From positions 1 through 64,000 of the forward strand of contig JAKJJU010000004.1 of the NCBI GenBank assembly GCA_021713295.1: 64,000 nucleotides of DNA, written 5' to 3'. This document shows, piece by piece, positions 1 through 9,500 of this stretch. Positions within the stretch are counted from its first letter, which is position 1; each line of letters starts with the position of its first letter. Below the pieces are notes generated by a model that was given only the letters and a program-made list of their open reading frames with translations, was not told the DNA's origin and did not search any database. The stretch is from Thiotrichales bacterium 19S3-11. GTDB taxonomy: Bacteria; Pseudomonadota; Gammaproteobacteria; Francisellales; Francisellaceae. Position numbers and translations under genes: made by a program.

Positions 1-440
1 ATTTATATGTTTCAGGACTGCGATTGCCTACAGGTGAATTAGTCATTGTTGTAACTAGAGAGTTTAACCTAAATGCACTCGATCAATATAAAATAAGATG
101 GGAGATTGAGTCATTTTTTTCAGCTATTAAAAAACGTGGTTTTAATTTTGAGAATACCCACTTAACTGATATGCAAAAACTTTCAAGGCTTATGTTTGTT
201 GTATCCATTGCATTAATATGGTCTTATCGTACAGGTGAGATATTAGAAAGCATTAAACCTATTAAAATTAAAAAGCATGGATTTAAAGCTAAATCTTTGA
301 TTAAAATTGGTACTGAAGTTATTGCTAAATCGCTAGCTAGAGCAATTAATTCTTCAGAATATATCTGTAACATTATCAAAGCTACATTTAAACCTGAAAT
401 ATCAATTAGTCAAAGAATGGCTCTGGTAGGTGTCATGTAG
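1..440 (+). mobile_element. IS4-type transposase, 3' part only (cut by window edge)
   Basis: The reading frame is open from the first bases of the window (frame of position 3) and ends at a TAG at 438-440, so the start lies outside. About 145 residues remain. They hold the IS4 signature Y-(2)-R-(3)-E-(6)-K, with Tyr at 87, Arg at 96, Glu at 108 and Lys at 129; the Glu is the last acidic residue of the DDE catalytic triad that cuts and joins DNA. The text before it, ending GLRLPTGELVIVV, is also typical of the family. I could not find a convincing terminal inverted repeat between 441 and 579, so the right end of the element is unknown. It sits beside the 3' end of the mla/murA operon. Confidence 0.85.
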
Positions 441-579
441 TGTGAACTGAAATCAAATAAGATAAAAGAAATTATTGTAATTAAATTGAAATAGTTAACC
501 TGAGATAGCAGCCAAAAAAATCAGTTAGTATCATAAAAATTCGTACCTAAAATTGTAATTATTTTTTTCCGTTTTCTTA

Positions 580-1008
580 CTATTGTTTAATCATTTCAAT
601 TAGCGTTAAGATCACGAATACAGTTAAAAAACTGTTTGCAATTAAAAAAGCACTAAGTCTTGGCATAAACCGATTGTAGGTTAAATAAACCAGTGAATGA
701 ACTAAAGTTGCACCTACATATAACCAACTTAAAATTAAAAATAAATAATCTTCTATATGCAGATAGATTAGAATGATGGTGGTTAAATAAAATAAAACAG
801 GTAGCCGGCATAAATCTTGAAAGTGATAGGCTGTTGTTTTTGCATGATGGCTTTCACTTTCTGATCTTTGATACTCGAGTTGATTTAAATCCGCTAATGG
901 TAAAGAGCCATCACGAATTGCTTGAACTTTGGAAAAAATACTGATAAATAAACTGATGAGAGTAAAAATGACCAATATAAATACCGGATATAGTAATAGC
1001 TTTTGCAT
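580..1008 (-). CDS. MAPEG-family membrane protein
   Basis: This 142-residue protein has about four hydrophobic helices (roughly 5-25, 70-85, 90-108 and 120-138), the size and topology of the MAPEG family (membrane-associated proteins of eicosanoid and glutathione metabolism). Between helices 1 and 2 the stretch around HFQDLCRLPVLFYLT resembles the MAPEG pattern of an aromatic and acidic patch followed by P-x-L-F/Y. Bacterial members are mostly uncharacterised; some have glutathione transferase or peroxidase activity. It lies 21 bases downstream of murA on the same strand and may be the last gene of the mla-ibaG-murA transcript. The family call is fairly good; the reaction is unknown. Confidence 0.65.
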   Translation of the reverse strand: MQKLLLYPVFILVIFTLISLFISIFSKVQAIRDGSLPLADLNQLEYQRSESESHHAKTTAYHFQDLCRLPVLFYLTTIILIYLHIEDYLFLILSWLYVGATLVHSLVYLTYNRFMPRLSAFLIANSFLTVFVILTLIEMIKQ

Positions 1009-1029
1009 TAATTCAAATTTCGCTTAATA

Positions 1030-2346
1030 TTAACTTGCATATAATGTAGTTCTAGCAAAGCTTTCATCCTTAGGCAATGGTGTTTTAACGAGACGCTTGA
1101 TATTTGCGCCAAGTATTTTTAGTTTTTCATCAAATTGACTATAGCCTCGATCAAGGTAGTTAATCTGATAAATATGACTTTCACCTTCAGCGACTAGGCC
1201 GGCAATTGTAAGACAAGCGGATGCTCTTAAGTCTGTTGCAGTTATATTAGAAGCAGATAACCTACAGCCACCTTGGCAGATAACATTAGTACCTGAAATT
1301 TGCAGATTTGCATTCATTTGATTTAAGGCACTAACATGGTGGAAGCGATTATCAAAAATAGTTTCTTTAATATAACTAGTACCTTTAACAAGGCTGTGTA
1401 AAAGCATAGTGGGTGCTTGTAAATCCGTTGAAAAACCAGGATAAGCTTTCGTCGTTAAGTTAGTAGCAGTTAGCGAGTTTAGACTTGGGTAGACTTTTAT
1501 TTTGGATTTAGAGATATTAAATTGAGCCCCCATTGATTTAAAGTGATTTAACTCGGTCATTAAAAGTTTGGGTGAGGTATGTGTTAGTTCAATCAAGCTA
1601 TTGGTAGCTAAGGCTGTGATTAGGTAGGTACCTGTTTCAATTCGATCAGCGATAATTTCATGACAAGCGCTATGAAGTTGTTGAACGCCGGTTATTTGGA
1701 TCGTTGATGTACCTATGCCTTTTATTTTAGCGCCCATGGCATTTAATAGCTTGCATAAATCGATTACCTCTGGCTCTTTAGCGGCATTTTTTATTGTGGT
1801 AATACCATTTGCCAGCGTAGCTGCCATGATAATGTTTTCAGTGCCTGTAACGGTTGGCATTGTTAGGGTAATTTCCCTACCTTGAAGCTTGCTTAATTTT
1901 CTTTTAGCATAAATAATGCCATCACATACTTGAAACTCTGCGCCCATTAAAGTTAAGGCATGTAAATGTTGGTCAATAGGGCGCTGACCAATATCACAAC
2001 CTCCAGGTAGGCAAATAGAAACTTCACCAAATCGACTTAATATAGGTCCTAAAAATAAGATAGAAGCACGCATGGCCTTAGCTTCAGGAAAATCAATTGT
2101 TTGTTGTATAATAGAGCTTGCAGTTAACGTTACGCTATCATTTGTCTCAGTTAATTGAACCCCTAGTTGTTTAAGGATTAGCTTAAAATCATCAACATCG
2201 GTTAGCGATGGCACATTTGATAACATAATGCTTTGTTTTGTCAGTAAACTTGCAGCAAGTAACGGCAACGTTGCATTTTTTGCGCCAGAGATTTTTACTG
2301 TACCTTCTAAGGTGTTACCACCAGATATTATAAGCGTATCATTCAT
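1030..2346 (-). CDS. murA: UDP-N-acetylglucosamine 1-carboxyvinyltransferase MurA
   Basis: MurA makes the first committed step of peptidoglycan synthesis in the cytoplasm, moving enolpyruvate from PEP to UDP-GlcNAc. The 438-residue protein shows the N-terminal GAKN loop (Lys23), and the active-site loop LPGGCDIGQRPID carries the catalytic cysteine at residue 117, the residue alkylated by fosfomycin. A Cys rather than Asp here predicts a fosfomycin-sensitive enzyme. It is about 18 residues longer than the usual 419-420 because of a C-terminal tail (LVKTPLPKDESFARTTLYAS). The start codon overlaps the end of ibaG by 8 bases, so the two are translationally linked. The mla-ibaG-murA order is the classical gammaproteobacterial one. 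Confidence 0.97.
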   Translation of the reverse strand: MNDTLIISGGNTLEGTVKISGAKNATLPLLAASLLTKQSIMLSNVPSLTDVDDFKLILKQLGVQLTETNDSVTLTASSIIQQTIDFPEAKAMRASILFLGPILSRFGEVSICLPGGCDIGQRPIDQHLHALTLMGAEFQVCDGIIYAKRKLSKLQGREITLTMPTVTGTENIIMAATLANGITTIKNAAKEPEVIDLCKLLNAMGAKIKGIGTSTIQITGVQQLHSACHEIIADRIETGTYLITALATNSLIELTHTSPKLLMTELNHFKSMGAQFNISKSKIKVYPSLNSLTATNLTTKAYPGFSTDLQAPTMLLHSLVKGTSYIKETIFDNRFHHVSALNQMNANLQISGTNVICQGGCRLSASNITATDLRASACLTIAGLVAEGESHIYQINYLDRGYSQFDEKLKILGANIKRLVKTPLPKDESFARTTLYAS

Positions 2347-2614
2347 TATTCAGTGCATGCCATTGCTTAGGGGTGTAGGTCTTAAGTGCAATTGCGTGAA
2401 TTTCACCACTTCTAATGTAGTCATTTAAAACTTGGTATACAAGCTGTTGTTGCTTAACTTTACTAATCATATCTTCAAAGGCTTTGCTAATAACAACGGC
2501 TTCGAAGTGAACATTATCATCCGATTGTACTAGCGCCTTTGTATTTTCAAGATTGTTTTCGATGAGTTCTCTAAGCTTGATTGCATCCATTTGTCTAATC
2601 CAATTTTTCATCAT
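2339..2614 (-). CDS. ibaG: BolA-family protein IbaG
   Basis: This small BolA-fold protein is 91 residues from the first ATG and 83 from the ATG at 2590, which is closer to the usual 84-residue length. Neither start has a clear Shine-Dalgarno. Family marks are HFEAVVISKAFEDMISKVKQQQLVY and the C-terminal IHAIALKTYTPKQW, which match IbaG (YrbA) better than BolA itself. IbaG binds monothiol glutaredoxin and helps with iron-sulfur or acid-stress homeostasis; its conserved position between mlaB and murA also fits an envelope-linked role. The histidine in IHAI is the usual metal ligand shared with the glutaredoxin partner. Confidence 0.9.
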   Translation of the reverse strand: MMKNWIRQMDAIKLRELIENNLENTKALVQSDDNVHFEAVVISKAFEDMISKVKQQQLVYQVLNDYIRSGEIHAIALKTYTPKQWHALNNE

Positions 2615-2666
2615 TTATGGTATTATTCTAAGTGCAATGCAAGTTTGCAAGGATTATGTCAAAAAA

Positions 2667-2990
2667 TTAGACTAAAAGATTGTAAACACCCTGTGCTTTA
2701 GCTAGTTCTGTTGCGTTTTTGTTTTCATTTAATCCTATGATTTTTAATGATAAATGATGGCTGTTGGCTCGACTCTGTAGTAGAAGTAGCCAGCTTAAAC
2801 CTGCGCTATCAATCGATTTGTTAGCATCAAGCAATAATATCCAGTTAGTTAGGTGTTGATTGTTTTTTGTAAACTGAGCATAAAAAGTTAGTGCTTTTTG
2901 TTCGATTAACATAATGTTGTCAAAACACAAGTTATGATTTATTTTCCAAGTAATGGTATTTCTATCTGGATCGATATGCATATCAATCAT
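2667..2990 (-). CDS. mlaB: MlaB, STAS-domain subunit of the Mla lipid transporter
   Basis: This 107-residue cytoplasmic STAS-domain protein carries the DSAGLSWLL loop (conserved Ser/Thr helix start) after the beta strand WILLLDANK. In the MlaFEDB complex MlaB binds the ATPase MlaF and stabilises the transporter. The start codon shares one base with the stop of mlaC (TAATG), which implies translational coupling. It is followed after about 50 bases by ibaG. Sequence identity of MlaB proteins is low across species, so the assignment rests on the STAS motif plus the perfect operon position. Confidence 0.88.
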   Translation of the reverse strand: MIDMHIDPDRNTITWKINHNLCFDNIMLIEQKALTFYAQFTKNNQHLTNWILLLDANKSIDSAGLSWLLLLQSRANSHHLSLKIIGLNENKNATELAKAQGVYNLLV

Positions 2991-3658
2991 TATTGTGCGC
3001 CTTTAGCATTCATCTGGGTAAGGCGTGTAATCAATTGAGACATGTTAGCTGCTTGTTGAAACTGTTCGCGATAATTATTTAAGATACTGACTCCGCCAAC
3101 AACGATATCGTAGGTTTTCCAGCTATGATCACTTCTAATCATTTTGATTTCAATTGGTGATGCGTTACCATTGGTCTTATTGATGATCTTGCCATTAACA
3201 GATATATATTTCTTATCTTGAATTGCACTTTGTGAGATGGGTGAGATTTTTAGTTGATAGTCCCCAACTTTAGTTACCGTTTTCGCATAAAATCGAGCTA
3301 ATAGTGTAATAAATTGCTTGATAAATTCTTGCTTTTCTTTTTCTGTTGCTGTTCGCCATTTAATTCCTACAGCATAGCCCGCCATTACATCTTGATCAAT
3401 ATATGGAACAAAATATTGATTAACTAGGTGTACAAGAATTTGTGGGTCTTTATTAATTTCTTCAGATTGTTGACTGACTAATTTTTGTAGTTTGACAAAA
3501 GAACCTTCAATGATGGACACTGGGTCATTGGGGTTGATTGTATCGGTTGAGTTCTGATCGGTTACAACCGTTGTTGTTTTTGTCGTTGCCTCTGCATAGC
3601 TAACAGAAACAAGGCTAAGGGTAAGTATTGATATAATAATTAGTTTTAGTTGTTTCAT
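2990..3658 (-). CDS. mlaC: MlaC, periplasmic phospholipid shuttle
   Basis: This 222-residue exported protein has a signal peptide of about 23 residues ending SVSYAEA. The mature region is the Tol-Tol-associated/MlaC fold, with marks such as VNQYFVPYIDQDVMAGYAVG and WKTYDIVVGGVSILNNYR. MlaC carries single phospholipids between the outer-membrane MlaA complex and the inner-membrane MlaD hexamer, keeping the outer leaflet free of phospholipid. The start overlaps the mlaD stop by 4 bases (ATGA). A threonine-rich linker follows the signal peptide (TTKTTTVVTDQNSTDT). No mlaA is present in this window. Confidence 0.93.
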   Translation of the reverse strand: MKQLKLIIISILTLSLVSVSYAEATTKTTTVVTDQNSTDTINPNDPVSIIEGSFVKLQKLVSQQSEEINKDPQILVHLVNQYFVPYIDQDVMAGYAVGIKWRTATEKEKQEFIKQFITLLARFYAKTVTKVGDYQLKISPISQSAIQDKKYISVNGKIINKTNGNASPIEIKMIRSDHSWKTYDIVVGGVSILNNYREQFQQAANMSQLITRLTQMNAKGAQ

Positions 3659-4125
3659 TTTTGTTTATCTCCACTAGATGATACGAAAGTGTTAATTAAG
3701 GATGTAAAATCAATGGCAGGGTATGTAGTAACAATATGGGCGCCATCTTTAAGATTTTCAGAAGAAAAACCAGGAGCAATACCAACATAGCTTTCGCCTA
3801 ATAAACCGCTAGTTTGGATGCCTGCAGATGAGTTTTCTGGAATTTGCTTAAATTGGGCATTGATTTTCATTGTTACAACAGCAGCAAATGATGTTGGGTT
3901 TAATGAAATATTTGAAACGGTACCGACCTGAACGCCGGCAATTCGAACGGCTGCATTTGGTTTAAGTGCCCCAATATTTGTAAAGTCAGCTGTTACCGTA
4001 TAGGATTTTTGTCCTGCTATGTCTTTAAAGCCAAGACCACTGACTTTCATTGCCAAAAAGATTAAAGCAATGATTGCAATAATGACAAATAAGCCAACCG
4101 CCATTTCATACGATCTTTTATACAT
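3655..4125 (-). CDS. mlaD: MlaD, MCE-domain substrate-binding subunit
   Basis: This 156-residue protein has one N-terminal membrane helix (about 8-27) and a single MCE domain (about 40-118) with the family pattern VTADFTNIGALKPNAAVRIAGVQVG. MlaD forms a hexameric ring on the periplasmic face of MlaFE, receives lipid from MlaC and passes it through its central pore. The length is that expected for gammaproteobacterial MlaD with a short C-terminal helix (TSLINTFV). It is 20 bases downstream of mlaE and overlaps mlaC. Confidence 0.94.
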   Translation of the reverse strand: MYKRSYEMAVGLFVIIAIIALIFLAMKVSGLGFKDIAGQKSYTVTADFTNIGALKPNAAVRIAGVQVGTVSNISLNPTSFAAVVTMKINAQFKQIPENSSAGIQTSGLLGESYVGIAPGFSSENLKDGAHIVTTYPAIDFTSLINTFVSSSGDKQK

Positions 4126-4145
4126 ACATTTAAGTCCTTCATTTA

Positions 4146-4910
4146 CTATTTAAACATCATAGCTGTTAATAAGAAGTCTAGCCCCAAAACTAATAAAGAG
4201 GAGTAGACAACTGTTCTGGTTGTTGCTTTTGCAATTCCTTGTGAGTTAGCTTGACAAAAATATCCTTGATAGATGCTAACCCAAGTAACGGCGAAACCAA
4301 AGACAATGCTTTTAATTATGCCAGTGAAAATATCATCAAAAAATAATACCGATGACTGCATGTTACCCCAGTAAGTGCCGCTATAAACACCAAGTAATCC
4401 AACACACACCCAATAGCCAGATAATACAGCGACTGCGCAAAAAATTATATTCAATAAAGGCATGGCAATTTGTCCCCCCCAAAAACGAGGAGCAATAACA
4501 TAGCGAATGGGGTCAACACCCATCATAGTTAAACTAGAAAGTTGTTCCGTTGCTTTCATTAAACCAATTTCAGAAGTCAGCGCACTACCAGCTCTTCCTG
4601 CAAATAAAAGTGCAGTAACAACAGGGCCTAATTCTCTTAATACACTCAATGCAACCATAGGGCCAACAGCACTTTCTGCACTAAATTTTGTTAACGTATA
4701 GTAACCTTGAAGCCCTAAGACAAAACCAATAAAGATTGCTGATACAACAATAATAGTCAGTGAATTAAAGCCTGTAGCATATATTTGTTGTATGCATTGG
4801 CGAATTTTAGCCCGCCCAACAATGCTTTGACTTAAAAATAAGAAGGCTTCACCAAGAGCGCGTGTCTTATTCAAGCTGTAGCGTCCTGTTGAAAGGATAA
4901 AGTTAATCAT
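4146..4910 (-). CDS. mlaE: MlaE, permease subunit of the Mla transporter
   Basis: This 254-residue polytopic inner-membrane protein has about five helices. The MlaE permease signature is clear: ELGPVVTALLFAGRAGSALT, then the coupling region EIGLMKATEQLSSLTMMGVDP. Two copies form the membrane core of the MlaFEDB ABC transporter that moves phospholipids between the inner membrane and MlaC. It lies 5 bases downstream of mlaF, so the two subunits are probably translated together. Confidence 0.95.
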   Translation of the reverse strand: MINFILSTGRYSLNKTRALGEAFLFLSQSIVGRAKIRQCIQQIYATGFNSLTIIVVSAIFIGFVLGLQGYYTLTKFSAESAVGPMVALSVLRELGPVVTALLFAGRAGSALTSEIGLMKATEQLSSLTMMGVDPIRYVIAPRFWGGQIAMPLLNIIFCAVAVLSGYWVCVGLLGVYSGTYWGNMQSSVLFFDDIFTGIIKSIVFGFAVTWVSIYQGYFCQANSQGIAKATTRTVVYSSLLVLGLDFLLTAMMFK

Positions 4911-4915
4911 TGGAT

Positions 4916-5722
4916 TTAATCCTTAAGCTCAATGAGTTCTTTAAATGAAGCGCCGGGGTAATGAAAAGCAACGGGGCCATCTGTATTACCATTTAAAAAT
5001 TGTCTGACAAATGCTGAATCAGACGATCGTATTTCATTAGGGCTACCACAGTCCATAATAGATTTATTGGCTGTTACAATAACATAATCGGCAATGCTTA
5101 ATGCTTCATCAATATCATGAGAGACAACAATAGAAGTCATATTTAAGGCGTCATTTAGCGTCTTAATTAATTTTAAAATAACATGAAAAGAAATTGGATC
5201 TTGGCCTGTAAATGGCTCGTCATAGAGCATAATATCAGGATCTAGGGCAATCGCTCTAGCAAGTGCTACTCTTCTTGCCATCCCACCTGAAAGCTCATTA
5301 GGCATTAGTTGGTAGGCATTTCGTAAACCAACGGCTTCTAATTTCATAAGTACAATATTTTTGATGATTGCTTCTGATAGATTCGTATTTTGTCGTAATG
5401 GAAATGCTACATTGTCGTACACAGACATTTGGGTAAATAATGCACCTGATTGAAACAAAACGCCCATGCGTTTTCTTAAGTCCATAAGTTCTTTGCGTTT
5501 GATTTTATTTATGTTTTGATCAAATACATTGATTGTGCCTATGTGAGGATGAATTAAGCCCCCAATTAGGTGTAAAATAGTTGTTTTCCCGCAGCCACTT
5601 GGGCCTAGGATAGCTGTAATTTTTCCTTTGGGAATTTGAAGATTAATTTGCTTAAAAATAGCACGACTACCTCGGTAGAAGTCAACATTTTCAAATGTGA
5701 TAACCGACAAGTTAAGACTCAC
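4916..5722 (-). CDS. mlaF: MlaF, ATPase subunit of the Mla transporter
   Basis: This 268-residue ABC ATPase has Walker A GPSGCGKTT, signature LSGGMARRVALARA, Walker B IMLYDEPFTGQDP and switch His in VVSHD. It powers the MlaE permease at the inner membrane. It is the first gene of the minus-strand operon mlaFEDCB-ibaG-murA, so its promoter should lie in 5723-5938. The likely start is a GTG at 5722-5720 and is not certain: the Shine-Dalgarno is poor and a TTG four codons later is possible. The C-terminal tail past the nucleotide-binding domain (FHYPGASFKELIEL) is typical of MlaF, which uses it to contact the second MlaF subunit. Confidence 0.95.
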   Translation of the reverse strand: MSLNLSVITFENVDFYRGSRAIFKQINLQIPKGKITAILGPSGCGKTTILHLIGGLIHPHIGTINVFDQNINKIKRKELMDLRKRMGVLFQSGALFTQMSVYDNVAFPLRQNTNLSEAIIKNIVLMKLEAVGLRNAYQLMPNELSGGMARRVALARAIALDPDIMLYDEPFTGQDPISFHVILKLIKTLNDALNMTSIVVSHDIDEALSIADYVIVTANKSIMDCGSPNEIRSSDSAFVRQFLNGNTDGPVAFHYPGASFKELIELKD

Positions 5723-5938
5723 CTAAACTTAGCTATTGAAATTGTAGTTATCATAGCTAATTTTATGCTAAATGGCTATGTGTGATCGTTAGAAACAAGG
5801 CTTTGATGCGTTGTTTTTAAATAAAAATGATATTTTTTAAATAAAAAAAGAAATATTTTGTATGTTTGGTATACTTAAATTAAGGTGATAAGAATTATAA
5901 GTAGACCAAATTTGGGGTTGTAGATGAGGTAGTGGGGT

Positions 5939-6382
5939 ATGATAAAGAAGCTGAATGTCATCATGGTTTTTTGCTTGCCAATAACTGTATTGGCAGATGG
6001 CTTTGTTCAATATCCAGTATCCTATCATTGTCCAGCGGCGAATCAAGTTGCTATCCAGCGAGATGGCACATTTGAGGCAACAACTTATATTAATGGTTTA
6101 TCCGTCCAGTGGCAGGGAAAAGCGGTTCACAGTGAAGTTGGTGTTAGAGCTGCTAAATTTAAAAAGGCAGTACTTGCTTGTGACAATAATGCTCAAACTT
6201 GTATGATTTTTTGTGACTACATTGCAACAGGCAATAATAACGTTATTCGTTTGACAATATCAGAAATGAACGTTGCATTTCATAAAGCCATGGCTGGTGG
6301 TTATGGAGAATATTGGAAGAATAATCAGTGTATTCGCAATCAGAATAAGGATTGTGTTTTTCAGTTAGTTGAAGGATATTAA
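5939..6382 (+). CDS. small secreted six-cysteine protein, unknown function
   Basis: The protein has 147 residues, with a signal peptide of about 19 (MIKKLNVIMVFCLPITVLA, then DGF). The mature part has six cysteines, probably three disulfides, and opens with an aromatic segment (FVQYPVSYHCP). A central stretch, INGLSVQWQGKAVHSEVG, and the tail NNQCIRNQNKDCVFQ give it the look of small DUF3757-like periplasmic or secreted proteins of intracellular gammaproteobacteria, but this is a weak resemblance. It stands alone between the divergent mla operon and purL. Function unknown. Confidence 0.6.
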   Translation: MIKKLNVIMVFCLPITVLADGFVQYPVSYHCPAANQVAIQRDGTFEATTYINGLSVQWQGKAVHSEVGVRAAKFKKAVLACDNNAQTCMIFCDYIATGNNNVIRLTISEMNVAFHKAMAGGYGEYWKNNQCIRNQNKDCVFQLVEGY

Positions 6383-6576
6383 GTTTTTTATCAAACGCAA
6401 CAGTCACACAATAGTTGTCGCATTATAATATTTTTAGTACAGTAGCACTCAAAGAAGTAGTCCTGATAAGTCTAGTGGCATGATACGGTTAGATAGTTTG
6501 GATAAATCACAATTTATTTTAGTTAGTTTTTTATGTCGTTTAATTACTTAAACCTAAATTTGGAGAGTTTTTGGTG

Positions 6577-9500
6577 ATGCAAATTCTTTATGGCAATGGC
6601 GCTTTATCAAATTTTGATCAAACTCGTTATTTAACGCAAATGCAGCAAATCGATGAGCGTGTTGTATCTATCACGGCTGAATACGTTCATTTTATAGATA
6701 TAAAAAATCAAGTAACTGAAGGAGATGAGATAAAGCTTAATGCTTTGTTAAACTATGGTGCAAATAAGCCATTAATAAATCGTAGCGGTCAACTAATATT
6801 AGTAATGCCTCGTAGTGGTACAGTCTCACCTTGGTCATCAAAGGCAACTGAGATTTTGCATAACTGTAATTTAGCTACAATAAATCGTATAGAACGAGGT
6901 ATTGCTTACTATATTAAGGTTGATGATAATGCACCTCAATTAGACGAAGTTACTCTAAAACTACTTGCAGGTATGCTCTATGATCGTATGACTGAGACTT
7001 ATACATTTAAACTGGATGAAGTTGTTGTATTTGAGCATTTGCATCAGAAAGAGAATGCACAGGTTATTAAAGTTTTAGAGGAAGGAAAAGCAGCATTAAC
7101 TAAAGTTAATCAAAATTTGGGCTTAGCGCTCTCTGAAGATGAAATCGATTATTTACATGACAGTTACATAGGGCTTAAGCGAAATCCTAGTGATGTTGAA
7201 TTAATGATGTTTGCTCAGGCTAACTCTGAACATTGTCGTCATAAAATTTTTAAAGCGGATTGGTTAATTGATGGGCTTAAAAAAGATCATAGTTTATTTC
7301 AGATGATTCAAAATACCTATGCGCATCATAATGATGGTGTTTTATCAGCTTACTCAGATAATTCAGCTGTAATTGAAGGTTATAACGGGCAATGGTTATT
7401 AAAAAATCAGCACGATCACTCTTATGAATTTTTAGATGAAGCAGTTCATATTCAAATGAAAGTTGAAACGCATAATCATCCAACTGCCATTTCACCGTAT
7501 CCAGGCGCAGCAACTGGCTCAGGTGGTGAAATAAGAGATGAAGTGGCAACAGGCCGAGGTGCCAGAGTTAAGGCAGGATTAACGGGTTATACGGTTTCTA
7601 ATTTACATATTCCAGGTGTAGTTGAACCTTGGGAGTTTAATTATGGCAAGCCAAACCGTATGGCTTCAGCTTTGGATATTATGATTAAGGCACCCTTAGG
7701 GGGGGCAGCATTTAATAATGAATATGGTAGAGCAAACCTATGTGGGTATTTTAGAACGTTTGAACAATCAATCAATTCTCAAGTCCGAGGTTATCATAAA
7801 CCTATAATGATTGCTGGTGGATATGGTAATATTAGAGCCTCTCAGGTGACAAAGAATCAGATACCTCAAGGAGCGAAATTAATTGTTCTTGGTGGCCCTG
7901 GTATGCTAATTGGCTTAGGTGGTGGCGCAGCTTCTTCAGTTTCATCGGGTCAAATAGATGAAGGACTAGATTTTGCATCCGTACAACGCGATAACCCAGA
8001 GATGCAAAGACGAGCTTATGAAGTAATTGAATCTTGTTTTAGTATGGGGGAAGATAATCCAATTATAAGTTTGCATGATGTTGGCGCTGGCGGTTTATCA
8101 AATGCATTGCCGGAATTAGTCGCTGATTGCCAGCGTGGTGCGTATTTTGATTTACAGGCAATTTTAGTTTCTGATCCATCGATGTCACCATTGGAGATTT
8201 GGTGTAATGAATCGCAAGAACGGTTTGTATTGGCAGTATTACCTGAACATTTAGGTTTGTTTGAATCAATTGCACAGCGCGAACGCTGTCCATTTAGTGT
8301 TGTTGGTGAAGCACTAGATACAGAAGTCATCATATTAGAAGACACACTTAAGAAAGAAAAAGTGATTGATTTACCATTGTCAATTTTATTGGGAAAACCT
8401 CCAAAACTTGTCAAAGATGTTGTAACGAAACCTTACCTTTCGACAGATTGGAACTATGAAACCTTAGATATTGAAGAGGCAACTTTTCGTACTTTATCAT
8501 TACCATCAGTCGCTGATAAGAGCTTTTTAATTACCATTGGTGATCGAAGTGTTGGTGGTATGACTGTGCGTGATCAAATGATTGGCCCATGGCAAATTCC
8601 AGTCGCTGATGTCGCAGTAACAGCAAGTAGTTATACCAATGTTACCGGTGAAGCTATGGCGATGGGTGAACGTCCAACACTTGCGTTAATGAACCCTCAA
8701 GCTGCAGCACGAATTACTATTGGTGAGGCAATTACTAATATTGTGGCTGCACCAATTGAGCATTTATCAGATATTAAACTATCGGCAAACTGGATGGCCG
8801 CCTGTGGCTATGAAGGAGAAGATGCAAATTTATTTGAGATGGTAAAAACAGTTGGTTTAGAATTTTGTCCTGAATTAGATTTAACGATTCCAGTTGGCAA
8901 AGACTCTCTGTCGATGCAAAGTTGTTGGCAGGATGAAAATGGTGTCGATAAATCAGTTGTTTCACCAGTTTCTCTTATTGCAACTGCATTTGCACCAGTT
9001 ATTGATGTCAGAAATACGCTAACACCTCAATTAGCGCTTGATACAGCAAGCGAGACACGACTCGTTTTAATTGATTTGGGTAATGGTAAAAATCGTTTGG
9101 GAGGCTCTGCCTTAGCACAGGTATATAGTCAACTAGGGAGCGAGACACCAGATATTGATGCCACGTTATTGAAAAACTTTTTTGCAGCTGTACAGCTGTT
9201 AAATCAGAATCGCAAAATATTGGCCTATCATGATCGATCTGATGGTGGCTTAATTGCAACCTTATCTGAAATGATGTTTGCTTCACGTTGTGGAATGGAT
9301 ATTCATTTAGATGCTCTCGGTGATGAACCGGTGAGTATTTTATTTAATGAAGAATTAGGTGCGGTCATTCAAATTAAACATAATGATCGTGATCATGTAC
9401 TAGATACACTGCATTCTTTTAAATTAAATGCGCATATTATTGGCGGTATTCATAAAGAAGAAGTATTACGTATTGAGCATGATTTAGACATTGTTTTAGA

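Noticed and set aside
8016-8414. Minus-strand open frames inside purL
   Set aside because: They mirror the codon structure of purL and have no protein family features.
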